Origin: an uncultured Pedobacter sp.
Lineage (GTDB): Bacteria > Bacteroidota > Bacteroidia > Sphingobacteriales > Sphingobacteriaceae
Assembly (NCBI GenBank): GCA_946478755.1
Contig: CAMLDJ010000016.1
Location: forward strand, 1 to 43,759
Reading direction: 5' to 3'
Length of the DNA: 43,759 bases
Part shown: positions 16,915-23,905 of the stretch, piece by piece
Layout of the letters: every line of letters starts with the position of its first letter
Numbering within the stretch: the first letter of the stretch is position 1
Notes under the pieces: generated by a model
Database searches by the model: none
Told to the model about the DNA's origin: nothing
The model's input: only the letters and a program-made list of their open reading frames with translations
Position numbers and translations under genes: made by a program

Positions 16915-17181
16915 CTAATCTTCGAACCCTTCGCTGAAGAACTCCTCCAGTGTCATCCCGAAAGCACCGACAACCTTAAGCAGGCTGGTATACCGTAGAT
17001 CTTGACCATTTTCATATCTGCCCCATTGTGTTCTTGAAATGTTGTGGTCGTAAGCAAAAAAATCATAATTACTATATCCAGCAGCAATACGCAGTGATTT
17101 TACACGTTTACCCAGTTTTAGAAGATACTCTTCTTCAGCTAATACTACTGATTTACGACCCTTTTCTTTTTTCTGTGGCAT
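16915..17181 (-). CDS. XRE-family helix-turn-helix regulator
   Basis: From the ATG at 17181 the protein is 88 residues. It has a basic start (MPQKKEKGRK) and a helix-turn-helix region: KRVKSLRIAAGYSNYDFFAY followed by ISRTQWGRYENGQ and LLKVVGAFGMTLEEFFSEG. That is the classical Cro/CI-type pattern with WxxYENG. The frame extends 14 codons further to an ATG at 17223, but those residues look untranslated. It is divergent from the small HhH gene at 17294 and heads an operon with two membrane proteins and a lipoprotein, which it may control. Confidence 0.85.
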   Translation of the reverse strand: MPQKKEKGRKSVVLAEEEYLLKLGKRVKSLRIAAGYSNYDFFAYDHNISRTQWGRYENGQDLRYTSLLKVVGAFGMTLEEFFSEGFED

Positions 17182-17246
17182 AACGTAAAATAAAAGAATG
17201 AACCTTTTATTAGCCACCGCCAATATAAAACATCTTATTAGTGTCT

Positions 17247-17272
17247 TTTGTAACGATAAAAGATTATATTTG
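17247..17272 (+). promoter_or_regulatory. Bacteroidota-type promoter for the HhH gene
   Basis: TATATTTG at 17265-17272 matches the Bacteroidota -7 element TAnnTTTG, and TTTG at 17247-17250 is a fitting -33 element. The distance to the ATG at 17294 leaves a short leader. It lies in the divergent region shared with the XRE gene. Confidence 0.65.
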
Positions 17273-17293
17273 TAGATAATAAAATTCTATCTC

Positions 17294-17503
17294 ATGAAAA
17301 ACTTTGATCATGAAAATGCCCCATTGAAGGAGATTTATTTCAGTAAAGAATTTATCGTAGCTTTAGACCAAGTCGGGGTCACAGAATTTTCGCAGTTATT
17401 GCAAATGTCTCGCCAGCAATTAATGGACATACCTAACTTTACTTTTCACATGCTCTGTGAATACCGAGAATTCCTGGCAACAAATGGTTTTGATACCAAA
17501 TAA
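17294..17503 (+). CDS. Small helix-hairpin-helix-like protein (RNA polymerase alpha CTD-like)
   Basis: The 69-residue protein contains SKEFIVALDQVGVTEFSQLL followed by MSRQQLMDIPNFTFHMLCEY. This resembles the helix-hairpin-helix arrangement of the RNA polymerase alpha C-terminal domain, in which a residue run like VGxxxxxxLLxxxxxxLxxIPNF recurs. Such proteins bind DNA or contact transcription factors. It is expressed divergently from the XRE regulator from a recognisable promoter and ends at a hairpin terminator. The fold is inferred; no function is known. Confidence 0.7.
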   Translation: MKNFDHENAPLKEIYFSKEFIVALDQVGVTEFSQLLQMSRQQLMDIPNFTFHMLCEYREFLATNGFDTK

Positions 17504-17506
17504 AAA

Positions 17507-17533
17507 GGCCGGGCTACTTTCGCAGCTCCGGCC
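17507..17533. terminator. GC-rich hairpin between convergent genes
   Basis: GGCCGGGCT (17507-17515) can pair with AGCTCCGGCC (17524-17533) with one bulged base, closing an eight-base loop. It lies just after the stop of the HhH gene and just before the end of the opposing 382-residue gene, so it probably terminates both. Confidence 0.65.
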
Positions 17534-17548
17534 AACTAAACCACCAAA

Positions 17549-18697
17549 CTATCTTAAAAAAGGGTCCATTTCAGCAATCATCTTCTCCAGCATGACTAAC
17601 AGCGATTTTAAAATCCCGATCATGTTCTCCGCTTTCTGATACAACGGAGTAATTATCTTATGGTCTTTAGGATAAAATTTAGACTTGATGCTGCTGGCAG
17701 AAATATCCAACTGATTCACGCTCGAAAAATTATAGGCCATCTTCTCCGATAGCACATTTAGATCAGTTTCATCAAATAAACCTCCATCATACTGTAGTTT
17801 TTGCCAAAAGGCAAGCTGGTCTACGGTTAGCTTATAACGCAACTTCAGCCGATTTAATCGAACCGGCTTACCATTCTCCTGAAACAAGTTAGCATCAAAC
17901 TCCGTCTGAAAGCTGATCTCCTCATTTAGCCAAACCTTAAGGCTTTCACGTATGCGCTGGTCCTCCGGGTAAAAAGGTTCTTGCGACAATTCAGGCAACT
18001 GGACTAGCGCCTTTAGTTCCAGGTTCAACACATAATCCAGCGCATCCTGGTCATCACAATCACGCACCTTCTGCAGATAGATCTTTTTACAGTAATCACC
18101 AAAGCCCTGTCCATTAAAATCCATGGAAATCATCAGGCTGATCACCGCAGCCTCACAATCTTCAGACTTCAACATACTTGAAAGTGGATGCATAAACCTT
18201 TTCAACCAAATAAAATGAAACCAACTCAGCTTCCTCGACAAATCGCCTAACGCATCAAGTGGCATATAAATCACTGTTTTCAGGGCTTCAGGAATGACTG
18301 AACAATTCTTCGCAATTAATAAATCAAAACCAGCTTTCAACTGGATATACTGCTCAACTCTAAAGGACTTTGGCAAAGCAATATTCCTGTTGATATAAGC
18401 CGGCAGTGCTTTCTTTAAACCATAGATCAATGCCAATAACGCTGAACTCACATTCTCCTCCATAAAATCATCTTCATAGACCAAATCCGATAATTCCACC
18501 AGCCGTTGCATATGCAGATTATAAAAAGATAACAATGCCACTTCATTATCACTGCTGATGATCTCGTTGTATAAAACAACCTTAATGAGGCCGCATTCCT
18601 TTTCTATCGCAGCCGCAAGTAAACCCTTGCTTTCAGCATCTTTCTCCAGCAGGTAAGCTAACATATAATTATCCAACTCTACCAATGTATATTCCAT
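17549..18697 (-). CDS. Unknown protein with RteC-like C-terminal region
   Basis: From the ATG at 18697 the protein is 382 residues; the frame begins four codons earlier at a TTG. It is soluble and mainly helical. The C-terminal 90 residues include LRYKLTVDQLAFWQKLQYDG, then EKMAYNFSSVNQLDISASSI and KSKFYPKDHKIIT. The pattern of a basic strand, a helix, a glycine turn and a late basic SKFY resembles the end of RteC-like proteins. It follows the TetR gene by a few bases and ends the oxoamine synthase operon. A regulatory or DNA-binding role is possible but unproven. Confidence 0.65.
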   Translation of the reverse strand: MEYTLVELDNYMLAYLLEKDAESKGLLAAAIEKECGLIKVVLYNEIISSDNEVALLSFYNLHMQRLVELSDLVYEDDFMEENVSSALLALIYGLKKALPAYINRNIALPKSFRVEQYIQLKAGFDLLIAKNCSVIPEALKTVIYMPLDALGDLSRKLSWFHFIWLKRFMHPLSSMLKSEDCEAAVISLMISMDFNGQGFGDYCKKIYLQKVRDCDDQDALDYVLNLELKALVQLPELSQEPFYPEDQRIRESLKVWLNEEISFQTEFDANLFQENGKPVRLNRLKLRYKLTVDQLAFWQKLQYDGGLFDETDLNVLSEKMAYNFSSVNQLDISASSIKSKFYPKDHKIITPLYQKAENMIGILKSLLVMLEKMIAEMDPFLR

Positions 18698-18709
18698 AGC
18701 TATAAGCAA

Positions 18710-19372
18710 TTATTTGTTAACCGGTTCATTTCGGTTTCTGGCCGCTGCCTCCCAAGTCCAGTCTATAACCAACCCAATGGTTTCAATCAACTCCTCCCGC
18801 TGCTTTTCCTCATTGATATCCAGGCCACAGACCACACTTTTATTTTTATCGGCATGCCAAACTATATAATAGATACCTCCCGGAATCAGTGCCAGAACAG
18901 ATCGCATACTTATCCCGGTGCCTTGGAAATGAACGGACGTTTGGGCCGCAATCTCAGCACCCTGCTCTTCTCTTTCCTCAGAAATTTGTCTCAACAAACT
19001 ATTGGGCTCAGAAATCTGCCAGTGGATAAAAGCCTGCATCTCCTTTTCTGAAAAGAAGTATTTAAACTGTTCCTGGAAAATCTCCCTGATATAGTCCTGA
19101 ACTTCATTGGCTTTCGGGGAATCTGACAAATGAAATTTTTCAAAGACCGGCGCCCAAAAATCCTTACTGCGGATATACGTTTTCAATAGGCTGTTATAAC
19201 TTCCGAAAATGGTATAGATATTCTTCTTATGTACACCGGCTCTAATGGCCACTTTGTTCACGCCCAATCCTTTATAACCGAATTCCCGGATAATGTCACT
19301 CACCGCAGCAATCAGCAGCCGCCGTGTTTCCTCTTTATCTCTTGGCTTGTACCGTCCTTTTGATTTTGTCAT
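18710..19372 (-). CDS. TetR/AcrR-family transcriptional regulator
   Basis: The 220-residue protein has an N-terminal helix-turn-helix domain: TRRLLIAAVSDIIREFGYKG, then VNKVAIRAGVHKKNIYTIFG and SYNSLLKTYI. This is the TetR pattern. The C-terminal ligand-binding domain is helical and contains an unusual histidine/tryptophan-containing AFIHWQISEPNSLLRQISEE segment. It lies 17 bases downstream of the alpha-oxoamine synthase gene, in the same direction, and is likely to control that operon. The ligand is not known; a product of the synthase would be an obvious candidate, but this is inference. Confidence 0.88.
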   Translation of the reverse strand: MTKSKGRYKPRDKEETRRLLIAAVSDIIREFGYKGLGVNKVAIRAGVHKKNIYTIFGSYNSLLKTYIRSKDFWAPVFEKFHLSDSPKANEVQDYIREIFQEQFKYFFSEKEMQAFIHWQISEPNSLLRQISEEREEQGAEIAAQTSVHFQGTGISMRSVLALIPGGIYYIVWHADKNKSVVCGLDINEEKQREELIETIGLVIDWTWEAAARNRNEPVNK

Positions 19373-19389
19373 TTGTCAAAAAATAATCT

Positions 19390-20652
19390 TTAAAACTGTC
19401 GGACTGCCAGCCCTAGCTTCTTAGAAATGTGATCAAAAGCATTGAGCACGGTATCCAATTGCGCCCTGGTATGTGTCGCCATCAGACTCATCCTGATACG
19501 GGAATCCTTCTTAGAAACCGCAGGGTAGATGATCGGGTTCGCATACACACCCGCTTCCAGCAGTAGCTTACTTACTTCACCCGTTTTAGCCGCATCCCTA
19601 ATCTTCACCGGTACAATTGCCGATTCGGTTGTGCCAATATCAAGCCCCAGGCCTCTAAGTCCATCCGTGAAATAATCAACATTCTCCCAAAGCAGATCCA
19701 TCCATTCCGGTTCCTCATCTACCAACTGTATCGCCTTCACAATGGACAGTGATGCCGGACTTGCAGTGGCAGAAAACAAATGCTGGCGAGACTGAAACTT
19801 TAAAAACCTGATCAGATCCGGATCCGCGATCATATAGCCACCAACGTGCGCGAAGGTCTTACTAAACGTACCCGAGATCACATCTACCTGATCGAACAAA
19901 TCAAACTTCTCGATCACACCACGACCCGTTTTCCCGATCACCCCAGTACCATGCGCATCATCCAGCATCAGGTAGGCACCATACCGGCGAGCCAGCTCAA
20001 GAATCTGATCTAATGGTGCCAAATCTCCATCTTGAGAATATACTCCATCAATCACCACGAACTTTGTCCTGTAATTATGCTGGCTTTGCTTCAGCGCCCT
20101 TTCCAAAGCATCCATATTATTATGCAGGAACGTCTTCACATTTGTTCCTTTACATCCTTCACCAACACTCGTATGCACACCCATATCCAAAATCGCCACA
20201 TCTTCCATTTGCAGCATCGCCAATAGCGACGCACTATTACTCGTGTAGCCAGTGGTGTAAATGATACCTGCCTTTCGCTTAAAGAACCGAACAATCTCAT
20301 CCTCAATCTCCTGATGGTAACTGAAATGCCCCCCAATTGCAGGAGACGCACCGGCACCAGTACCAAAATTAGTGATTCCATAAATTGCTGCTTTCTTCAC
20401 TAAAGGATGTTGAGTAAACCCCAGATAGTCATTCGAAACCAGGCTCACATAAGATCGTCTTCCGCCATAGCCTGGAATGTCCAGATCCACAACCGGTCCG
20501 CAACCAGTCAGCCCTTCCAACCGATAATTTAAATGCCCTCTTTCTTGAAGAAAATCCAGAAACTCATTAAAATAGGTTGCACGCTTAAAAGCATCCATAC
20601 CAACAGGATTTTCAAAATCCTTAAAACTTGCTTTTTCGAAGTCAATTTTCAT
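19390..20652 (-). CDS. PLP-dependent alpha-oxoamine synthase (serine palmitoyltransferase/BioF/CqsA-like)
   Basis: The 420-residue fold-type I PLP enzyme contains SLVSNDYLGFTQHP near residues 70-83, then a GTGAGASPAIGGHFSYHQEI segment. H160 (in DMGVHTSVGEG) is the likely cofactor-stacking histidine, DDAHGTG (231-237) the PLP pyridine-binding motif and K265 in SGTFSKTF the Schiff-base lysine. The C-terminal RMSLMATHT completes the family pattern. The K265 region resembles serine palmitoyltransferase most closely. These enzymes condense an amino acid with an acyl-CoA, giving sphingoid bases, biotin precursors or alpha-hydroxyketone-type signals. It heads an operon with a TetR regulator. The substrate cannot be read from the sequence. 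Confidence 0.88.
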   Translation of the reverse strand: MKIDFEKASFKDFENPVGMDAFKRATYFNEFLDFLQERGHLNYRLEGLTGCGPVVDLDIPGYGGRRSYVSLVSNDYLGFTQHPLVKKAAIYGITNFGTGAGASPAIGGHFSYHQEIEDEIVRFFKRKAGIIYTTGYTSNSASLLAMLQMEDVAILDMGVHTSVGEGCKGTNVKTFLHNNMDALERALKQSQHNYRTKFVVIDGVYSQDGDLAPLDQILELARRYGAYLMLDDAHGTGVIGKTGRGVIEKFDLFDQVDVISGTFSKTFAHVGGYMIADPDLIRFLKFQSRQHLFSATASPASLSIVKAIQLVDEEPEWMDLLWENVDYFTDGLRGLGLDIGTTESAIVPVKIRDAAKTGEVSKLLLEAGVYANPIIYPAVSKKDSRIRMSLMATHTRAQLDTVLNAFDHISKKLGLAVRQF

Positions 20653-20675
20653 AGCGTTATATTAAGTTAGTAGGG

Positions 20676-20683
20676 CAAAACTA
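20676..20683 (-). promoter_or_regulatory. Possible -7 element for the oxoamine synthase operon
   Basis: On the minus strand this reads TAGTTTTG, which matches the Bacteroidota -7 consensus TAnnTTTG, 24 bases upstream of the ATG at 20652. No convincing -33 TTTG was found, so this is a partial match. Confidence 0.4.
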
Positions 20684-20878
20684 TAGCGTGAATTATGACT
20701 TAGTGGTGAGTTCGGCACACTATTTTTAATTTATTTTAAAAAACAAATAATTATCTGATTTTCTAATAATTAACACCAATCACAACCCAAAAAATACAGG
20801 CAAAAAATTGCCTATTCGCACAAAACTGCCGAAGAAAAGCAAAGCAAAAAAGATCCTACCAAAACGAGTGCGAAAAGG

Positions 20879-20906
20879 AATGGCAGAATCATGCGATCCT
20901 GCCATT
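20879..20906 (-). terminator. Hairpin, probable terminator of the SusCD-TlpA transcript
   Basis: AATGGCAG (20879-20886) pairs with CTGCCATT (20899-20906), with three further pairs after one mismatch and a four-base ATGC loop. On the minus strand it is followed by CCTTTTC. It lies between the end of the uptake cassette and the oxoamine synthase gene. Apart from this hairpin and a short ORF at 21073-21201, I see nothing else in 20653-21317. Confidence 0.5.
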
Positions 20907-21072
20907 TGCCTCAACTATTATATTAATTAACCTGAATTTATTATCATATCTGAGTCGTCTATTTGTTGTTATATTAATATCCAATGTCTATTTCTTACCT
21001 ATTTGATAAATAAGTCTCTCCACACTGGGGTGAGATGGTAATAGAACAGAGAGGTGGAACACCTAAATACTT

Positions 21073-21201
21073 TCAGCTAGGACTATCGTTTTTTTGAAGT
21101 TCCTCAATCACTCCTAATGATATCTGCTCGTAGAATCTGATTTTCGCTCCGTTTGGCGCGATTATCTCTACAACGGGTAACCAGTCTTCTTTATAATTCA
21201 T
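21073..21201 (-). CDS. Possible 42-residue small protein
   Basis: The ORF reads MNYKEDWLPVVEIIAPNGA and continues to a final IEELQKNDSPS. It starts 116 bases after the end of the TlpA-like gene in the same direction. No good ribosome-binding site is visible, which is not decisive in Bacteroidota. Residue choice (PVVEIIAPNGAKIRFYE) looks protein-like with alternating hydrophobics. It could be a real small protein or a precursor peptide, or the remnant of a longer gene. No family was recognised. Confidence 0.35.
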   Translation of the reverse strand: MNYKEDWLPVVEIIAPNGAKIRFYEQISLGVIEELQKNDSPS

Positions 21202-21317
21202 AGGTGATGTAATTTATTTAAATAGCCAGCCTCCCCGCAAATTCGGTAATGTTTACAATAGAAGACCTGCTTACAATAATGATAGCTTTAGTACTTTTTA
21301 ATGATCCAAAACAGTCT

Positions 21318-22448
21318 TTACTTTATAACTTCCCGCAATTTCGCCGCAAGATCATCTCCCCGTAAGTCTATTGCTATAACTACGCCTTGAGGATCTAATA
21401 AATAGTTTCTCGGTACACCAACTATGCCCCATGCTTTTTTTACAGCATTTTCTTTTTTTAGATCGCTTACATGCGTCCATGATGTTTTGTCCTCTTTAAT
21501 TGCTCTTAACCAGTTCGCTTTATGCTCATCTATTGATACGGAAAGGATTTCGAATTTTTTATTTTTAAATTCCTCATAAGCTTTTATCAAATAAGGGCTC
21601 TCTGCACGACACGGTTTACACCAGGAAGCCCAAAATTCAACCAGCACATACTTACCGAGGAAGGCATTAAGCATAATTGAATTACCAAGAATATCGGGTT
21701 GTGTAAAATTAGGGGCCAATTTACCTACACTAAGTTCTTTTTTCTTTATAAATAGTGCAGCTAATTTCTTACCCTGAATTGAGGTTTTTAAATTTGGATT
21801 TAAGCTTTCAAAGAGTGAATCGATCGTAAGTTCAGTAGATATTATAAATAAGTTAACAAATGAATCATTACGACTCTTCATAAAAGTTAATGCAGCGGCT
21901 TTATATGCGGCTAGTCGCTGCTTAAGTATCGGAGTCCAGCGTCTCGACATAGCGGTAGTGGCGCTATCCTTTTTTTTAGACATGCTTGCGACATAAACAG
22001 GAATCATTGCAGAATCCCTACTCTTTTTAAGATCTGATAACCCCGACTTCACAAACTCTCTTTGAGTGGCCCCTCCAATAATTTTTGCTCCTGCAATGCT
22101 TGAACCAACAATTTCAGTTTTTCCTTTTTCAAAAAAAAAAACCAAATAATTAATTACTGGTCCGCCATCTTTTATTTCCCAATCAGGAGTTGTAGAAATA
22201 CTTGCAAAGGATGGCTCACTGATAGAACCTGAAAAAGTAAAAAGACCATTTTTAATACTCGCAACATTTTTCGGCCTACCATCAGAGTATAATATAGACA
22301 CTTGGGTCCCATCAGCAAGTCCTGAAATTTTACCGGTAATTGTAAATTTTTCCTGTAAAGTAGACTGTGCTGAATCAAATTCCTGAGCAACGCATGGCGC
22401 TTTAATAAATAATAAAGGAATCAATACGTAATTGAAAAAATATCTCAT
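21318..22448 (-). CDS. TlpA-like thioredoxin-fold protein with N-terminal DUF4369-like domain
   Basis: The 376-residue protein has an N-terminal signal peptide (FNYVLIPLLFIKAPCVA). A beta-rich domain follows (FTITGKISGLADGTQVSILY), resembling DUF4369, and then a helical linker. The C-terminal thioredoxin domain contains VLVEFWASWCKPCRAESP with the redox cysteines C277 and C280. GVPRNYLLDPQGVV supplies the cis-proline (VPRN). Such proteins act in the periplasm or at the outer surface as disulfide oxidoreductases and often accompany SusC/SusD pairs in Pedobacter. It follows susD by 63 bases and probably shares its transcript. Confidence 0.88.
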   Translation of the reverse strand: MRYFFNYVLIPLLFIKAPCVAQEFDSAQSTLQEKFTITGKISGLADGTQVSILYSDGRPKNVASIKNGLFTFSGSISEPSFASISTTPDWEIKDGGPVINYLVFFFEKGKTEIVGSSIAGAKIIGGATQREFVKSGLSDLKKSRDSAMIPVYVASMSKKKDSATTAMSRRWTPILKQRLAAYKAAALTFMKSRNDSFVNLFIISTELTIDSLFESLNPNLKTSIQGKKLAALFIKKKELSVGKLAPNFTQPDILGNSIMLNAFLGKYVLVEFWASWCKPCRAESPYLIKAYEEFKNKKFEILSVSIDEHKANWLRAIKEDKTSWTHVSDLKKENAVKKAWGIVGVPRNYLLDPQGVVIAIDLRGDDLAAKLREVIK

Positions 22449-22511
22449 GATAAATAGTTTTTAGATTAAAATAATTTTTGATTAGTAACTATAGGTATCT
22501 TCAATAGGCAG

Positions 22512-23894
22512 TTAATACCCAAAATTCTGTTTTATATTATAATTTGCGTTGATTTCTGCATCTGGTATAGGATACAAAACATCGGTATCTTTCCAGGTTG
22601 CGATTTTGATTGGCGCAAGAACCGTTGAAGCCTTACCTGTCCTTTTCAAATCAAGCCATCGATGCCCCCATTCAGAAAATAATTCCAATTGTCTTTGTTT
22701 TGCAACTTCGGTTAAACATTGCGTTGGATCTAAGCCTGCTAATGGTGTAGTTAAACCTGCTCTTTTTCTAATCAGGTTGATATCATCCAATGCCATAGTT
22801 GTATTGTTTAATTGGGCATTCGCCTCAGCTCTTATTAAAAACATTTCAGCAAGTCGAATCACCATCGAATATTCACTAATAACTCCATTAGTGGTAGATT
22901 GGGTTTTGTACTTATAGGGATAATAGTAGGTCCCCGTCGCATTGGTAAATTGCTTAAGCCATTTGGTTTTCCTCTCGTCACCTGAATCAAATAAAGGCAG
23001 TATTTTTTCTGAAAGTGATACGTAAATAGGGGGGGCTGTTAAAATTAATGTTGTACCTTCCCAAGTATTTCTGCCCGCAGGCGGCATTAATTGCCAGATT
23101 GTTTCTGCACTATTTTTCAAAAAGACCTGATCCAAATTTGTATTCAGACTATAGGTGGCATTTTGACTAATAACTGCTGTTGCTTTTTGAAGGGCTAAAT
23201 CCCATTGACCAGTGTAAAGATATACTCTTGATAATAATGCAGTAGCAGCCCATCTGTTTGGTCTTATCCTTTCAGTTGAAATGTAATTTGGAGAAAGATT
23301 ATTTTCTGCATCAATCAAATCAGAAATGATCTGAGCGTATATGTTTTCTACTGATGATTTCGAATTAAATCGGCTTGACTGTAAGTCACTGGTTAGATTT
23401 AAAGGTACTTCGCCAAATAAATTGACTAGATAGAAATAACAAAAAGCCCTAATGAATTTAGCTTCTCCAAGTAATTGTTTTTTTGTATCCGAAGAAATAG
23501 TAGAGGACGATTGTAGACCATCGAGTATTGCGTTAGCGGTATAGATATATCGATAACTTTCCGACCAGATGTAGTTGTTAATAATCAAATTGCTCGTTGG
23601 TATTTCATTTTCAAGAAAAACATTCAGAGTGACATTATGACTTTTGAATTCATCCGCAGAAAGGCCGGCAGCTATAGATATAGAATTCTGGCTTCCCGAA
23701 TAGCCGCCGCTGATAGACTGCATTCTACTATAAACTCCCGTGATTGCAGAGGTAGCAGAAGCATCATTTTCGAAAATCTCATCCGGAGTTGCTTTGTCTT
23801 TTGGTGCGGGTATGTCCAAGTATTTTTTACACGAATAATTTATAGATGCTAGAAGTAATACCAATAGCATCATCATTTTATTTTTATATTTCAT
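22512..23894 (-). CDS. RagB/SusD-family nutrient-binding outer-membrane lipoprotein
   Basis: The 460-residue protein has a lipoprotein signal ending at INYSC (cysteine 22) and then KKYLDIPAPKDKATPDEIFE, the typical SusD opening. The middle includes LLGEAKFIRAFCYFYLVNLF, followed by GEVPL, and the C-terminus has RQLELFSEWGHRWLDLKRTG and then PIPDAEINANYNIKQNFGY. All are SusD family hallmarks. SusD lids the SusC transporter at the cell surface and binds the ligand. It starts 11 bases after susC. The ligand cannot be deduced; no glycosidase lies in this cassette. Confidence 0.95.
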   Translation of the reverse strand: MKYKNKMMMLLVLLLASINYSCKKYLDIPAPKDKATPDEIFENDASATSAITGVYSRMQSISGGYSGSQNSISIAAGLSADEFKSHNVTLNVFLENEIPTSNLIINNYIWSESYRYIYTANAILDGLQSSSTISSDTKKQLLGEAKFIRAFCYFYLVNLFGEVPLNLTSDLQSSRFNSKSSVENIYAQIISDLIDAENNLSPNYISTERIRPNRWAATALLSRVYLYTGQWDLALQKATAVISQNATYSLNTNLDQVFLKNSAETIWQLMPPAGRNTWEGTTLILTAPPIYVSLSEKILPLFDSGDERKTKWLKQFTNATGTYYYPYKYKTQSTTNGVISEYSMVIRLAEMFLIRAEANAQLNNTTMALDDINLIRKRAGLTTPLAGLDPTQCLTEVAKQRQLELFSEWGHRWLDLKRTGKASTVLAPIKIATWKDTDVLYPIPDAEINANYNIKQNFGY

Positions 23895-23905
23895 TTTGAG
23901 TTCAT

